From Bacteroidales bacterium UBA4070 (lineage in GTDB: Bacteria; Bacteroidota; Bacteroidia; Bacteroidales; VadinHA17), in the NCBI GenBank assembly GCA_002383485.1, contig DFYY01000027.1:29263-93262 (forward strand): 64,000 bases of DNA, written 5' to 3'. Positions 62,290 to 64,000 of the stretch are shown piece by piece. The notes below the pieces were generated by a model. The model was not told where the DNA came from and ran no database searches. It worked only from the letters and a program-made list of their open reading frames with translations. The position numbers and the translations under genes were made by a program. How positions within the stretch are numbered: position 1 is the stretch's first letter; each line of letters opens with the position of its first letter.

Positions 62290-62373
62290 GCCCGGATGGC
62301 GGAATTGGTAGACGCGCTGGTCTCAAACACCAGTGGCAGCGATGCTGTGCCGGTTCGATCCCGGCTCCGGGTA
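62290..62373 (+). tRNA. tRNA-Leu (anticodon CAA)
   Basis: An 84-base class II tRNA. Acceptor GCCCGGA pairs with TCCGGGT (one G-U); anticodon stem CTGGT/ACCAG encloses CTCAAAC, so the anticodon is CAA (62324-62326), reading UUG. A long variable arm with GCAGC-GAT-GCTGT follows, and the T-arm is GCCGG-TTCGATC-CCGGC. The 3' CCA is not encoded. Its 3' part also encodes the tail of the convergent recombinase gene. Confidence 0.97.
62323..62373. other. Candidate attachment-site region in the tRNA 3' half
   Basis: The recombinase frame reads through the terminator and into the tRNA, stopping at 62323 within the anticodon loop; its stop TGA covers two of the anticodon bases. A shift from host composition to A+T-rich sequence starts just after the tRNA. 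Both fit an element inserted at the 3' end of the tRNA, with its far end outside the window. The exact core is not determinable here. Confidence 0.45.
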
Positions 62374-63900
62374 CAGAGACGGAAGAAACAGATTTTTGAT
62401 CTGTTTCTTTTTTTTTTGCTCCTGTAAAACATTAGTATTCTGAAATATCCAATCAAGAACTTTATTGTAAGAATTGGTTCGATAATTTTCACCATCAAAT
62501 AGGATTTTTTCGGGGAACATCGAACCAATCAGAATAATTTTATGTTCGGTTCTTCCTGAGGACAATATCATATCCATATTCCTGATCACATTAACTGCAT
62601 GCCTGAGCTGCTTCTCAAAATTTGCATTATGAGGTCTCAATGAGGTAAGTTTAGTGCTTATGTTTTCTTTTCTGGACTCAATATTATTTTTCATCCGCTG
62701 ATAATCTGCAGAATCAATATCTCCATCCATTAATTTTATATCAATAGAATTAAGCCTCTGATTCTCAACTACAAGTTCATCATTAAGCTTTTGTATCTCT
62801 TTTTCTGTATCAGCCATATTCCCCTTCTTCAGATCAGCAAGAATCTCTTCATATAATGCCAATGCTGACTCCTTTGGCTTGAGCTGCATTACATACTCAA
62901 CGAACCTGCTATTTGCTTTAATTGCACTGGCGTTGAATCTATTGCAATGAGGACACTTGTAATACCCATAATATCCCCCATTACCTTTTGAGTAACATGC
63001 TGTTAAAATCCCGCCACATTTTGGACAAACAATAAACTTCCTGAGAAAAAAATCTGGATCCGCTGCTCTGCATAACTTGGAACCCTTTCGCTTTCCAAAG
63101 TGGTTTTCCTGAACCTTCCAGAATGTTTTGATATCGATGATTGCTTCATGGATACCCTTAGTCCAATAAGACGGCTTATCTGCCCATTCCTTAACCAATA
63201 CATTACCAATATAAACTTGATTCTTTAAGAGTTCGGGAAAGGCTGATTTGCCAATTACCAACCCTTTAAGATTAACCTCGTGCCTGACATATTCGATACT
63301 TTTAACTCCTTTTGCAAGCTCCTCAAACGCATATCTGATTACCGCAACTTCTGACTCATGTGGTATTATCCTCCTATCTTTTTCTGAGTATTGAACATTT
63401 CTATATCCTTTGGGGGCTTTGTTTGTGAACTTACCTGCGATCTGAGCAGCATGAGTCCCTTCTTTTGTCCTTTTGGATATTTTGTCATTTTCAACCTCAG
63501 GAGCGACAAGGTAGAAGGCGATCAGAAATTTATTATCGGGATTAGAAAAATCAATGGGATTTTCTGCAGAGTTAATTTCAATTCCAAGATTGTTGAAATT
63601 ATCTATCTGCTGCAGAGCTTCCCGAAAATTCCTTGAATACCTATCCCATCTCGTAAAGAGAATTATATCAATATCTCTTTTATTTTTCTTACAAAAGTCT
63701 ACCAGCTCGATCCATCTTGGTCTCTTGAAGGTTTTTGCAGAATGATCTTCTGAATATTCTTTTACGACTTGATAATCACTCCTATTACAATAATCCCGTA
63801 AGTAACTCAATTGATATTGAGGGCTATTGCCTTTTGATTGCTCGTCTGTACTCACTCTAGTATAGAGGATTGCTCTTTTCCCTGACATAATTTTATACAT
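62323..63900 (-). CDS. Large serine recombinase of an integrated element
   Basis: A 525-residue site-specific serine recombinase. Resolvase domain (about 8-150): YTRVSTDEQ with catalytic Ser17, LFTRWDRYSRN; recombinase domain (about 165-280); zinc ribbon with CPKCGG and YKCPHC (about 290-325); coiled coil (about 380-450). The last roughly 34 codons come from the tRNA terminator (a run of Lys) and the antisense tRNA (PEPGSNRHSIAATGV-like), so the tail depends on the insertion site. Such enzymes integrate and excise mobile elements. Start 63900 has a GAGG site upstream; 63888 is an alternative. The gene is clearly more A+T-rich than its neighbours, a sign of transfer. Confidence 0.93.
   Translation of the reverse strand: MYKIMSGKRAILYTRVSTDEQSKGNSPQYQLSYLRDYCNRSDYQVVKEYSEDHSAKTFKRPRWIELVDFCKKNKRDIDIILFTRWDRYSRNFREALQQIDNFNNLGIEINSAENPIDFSNPDNKFLIAFYLVAPEVENDKISKRTKEGTHAAQIAGKFTNKAPKGYRNVQYSEKDRRIIPHESEVAVIRYAFEELAKGVKSIEYVRHEVNLKGLVIGKSAFPELLKNQVYIGNVLVKEWADKPSYWTKGIHEAIIDIKTFWKVQENHFGKRKGSKLCRAADPDFFLRKFIVCPKCGGILTACYSKGNGGYYGYYKCPHCNRFNASAIKANSRFVEYVMQLKPKESALALYEEILADLKKGNMADTEKEIQKLNDELVVENQRLNSIDIKLMDGDIDSADYQRMKNNIESRKENISTKLTSLRPHNANFEKQLRHAVNVIRNMDMILSSGRTEHKIILIGSMFPEKILFDGENYRTNSYNKVLDWIFQNTNVLQEQKKKKQIKNLFLPSLYPEPGSNRHSIAATGV
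62384..62417 (+). terminator. Intrinsic terminator after tRNA-Leu
   Basis: AGAAACAGAT (62384-62393) pairs with ATCTGTTTCT (62399-62408) over TTTTG, followed by nine T. It lies 11 bases after the tRNA. On the other strand, the same bases encode the poly-K part of the recombinase tail. Confidence 0.9.
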
Positions 63901-64000
63901 TCATATTCAGCCTCAATTTCTATTCTTGCCCACTCTTCAAGAGTAGACTTCAGTTGTTTAATTTCCTCATCTGTGATCGCTACGTAACTTTGTTTCTGTA
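63852..64000 (-). CDS. Partial gene upstream of the recombinase, cut by window edge
   Basis: An open frame of 48 codons from the window edge, ending with TGA at 63852-63854. The readable part is helical and acidic (ITDEEIKQLKSTLEEW, ARIEIEAEYEC). It overlaps the recombinase start by about 37-49 bases, so the two are probably coupled. The beginning lies outside the window; no family can be named. Confidence 0.5.
   Translation of the reverse strand, partial: QKQSYVAITDEEIKQLKSTLEEWARIEIEAEYECIKLCQGKEQSSILE

Noticed and set aside
62277..62528. Small minus-strand frame across the tRNA and terminator
   Set aside because: It contains only antisense tRNA and the terminator; it is a shadow of the recombinase tail region.

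Overview
The window reads as a chromosomal piece of a Bacteroidota bacterium, most likely in or near the Bacteroidales. The evidence is two SusC/SusD outer-membrane pairs, the TAnnTTTG promoter box in front of several genes, an ECF sigma/FecR pair of the Bacteroidetes type, the type IX secretion component PorT, several proteins with type IX C-terminal sorting domains, and many lipoproteins with the short Bacteroidetes lipobox. The lifestyle suggested is a glycan degrader using pectin and perhaps peptides. Species cannot be named from this sequence alone.

Layout. 1-9.5 kb: cell-surface genes. These are a TPR-type secreted protein cut by the window edge, a CotH/lamin-tail surface protein, a tiny Cys-rich lipoprotein, PorT, a zinc-ribbon membrane protein, and a GEVED/SprB-like adhesin ending in a type IX sorting domain. 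9.5-14.2 kb: a stand-alone SusC/SusD pair with a clear terminator. 14.5-16.4 kb: a lipoprotein amidohydrolase and a GlsB-type membrane protein. 16.5-30.6 kb: a pectin utilisation locus on the minus strand. It runs SusC, SusD, a DUF4957/DUF5123-like surface lipoprotein, GH43, a CE12-GH28 fusion, PL1 pectate lyase and an unassigned alpha/beta hydrolase; the last four genes overlap one another. 30.8-35.2 kb: a TerB-like/ABCG transporter fusion with two exported companions.

35.2-42.2 kb: a tight six-gene minus-strand operon mixing purine genes (guanine deaminase-like, 3-methyladenine glycosylase, purD) with envelope genes (DUF2723 glycosyltransferase, polysaccharide deacetylase, DUF6427-like). 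42.4-46.9 kb: the core translation block rplM-rpsI-rpsB-tsf, then a DUF2892 protein, pyrH and frr. 47-53 kb: a secreted trypsin-like protease, a penicillin acylase and a radical SAM/SPASM protein. 53-57.7 kb: an ECF sigma/FecR pair flanked by two paralogous carboxypeptidase-regulatory-domain proteins, one with an STN domain. 57.7-62 kb: an OmpA-type lipoprotein, dxs, a 49-bp tandem repeat array and a DUF1080 lipoprotein. 62.3 kb to the end: tRNA-Leu(CAA), into whose 3' half a serine recombinase gene runs; this is probably the left edge of an A+T-rich integrated element that continues beyond the window.

How the parts fit. PorT belongs to the machine that exports the three type IX substrates seen here. 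The PL1, GH28/CE12 and GH43 enzymes would cut, deacetylate and debranch pectin, with products taken up by the adjacent SusC/SusD. The most unusual items are the seven-copy 49-bp hairpin repeat after dxs, the recombinase/tRNA junction, the unassigned hydrolase coupled to the pectinase genes, and the sigma/FecR locus that has an STN protein but no TonB-dependent receptor.
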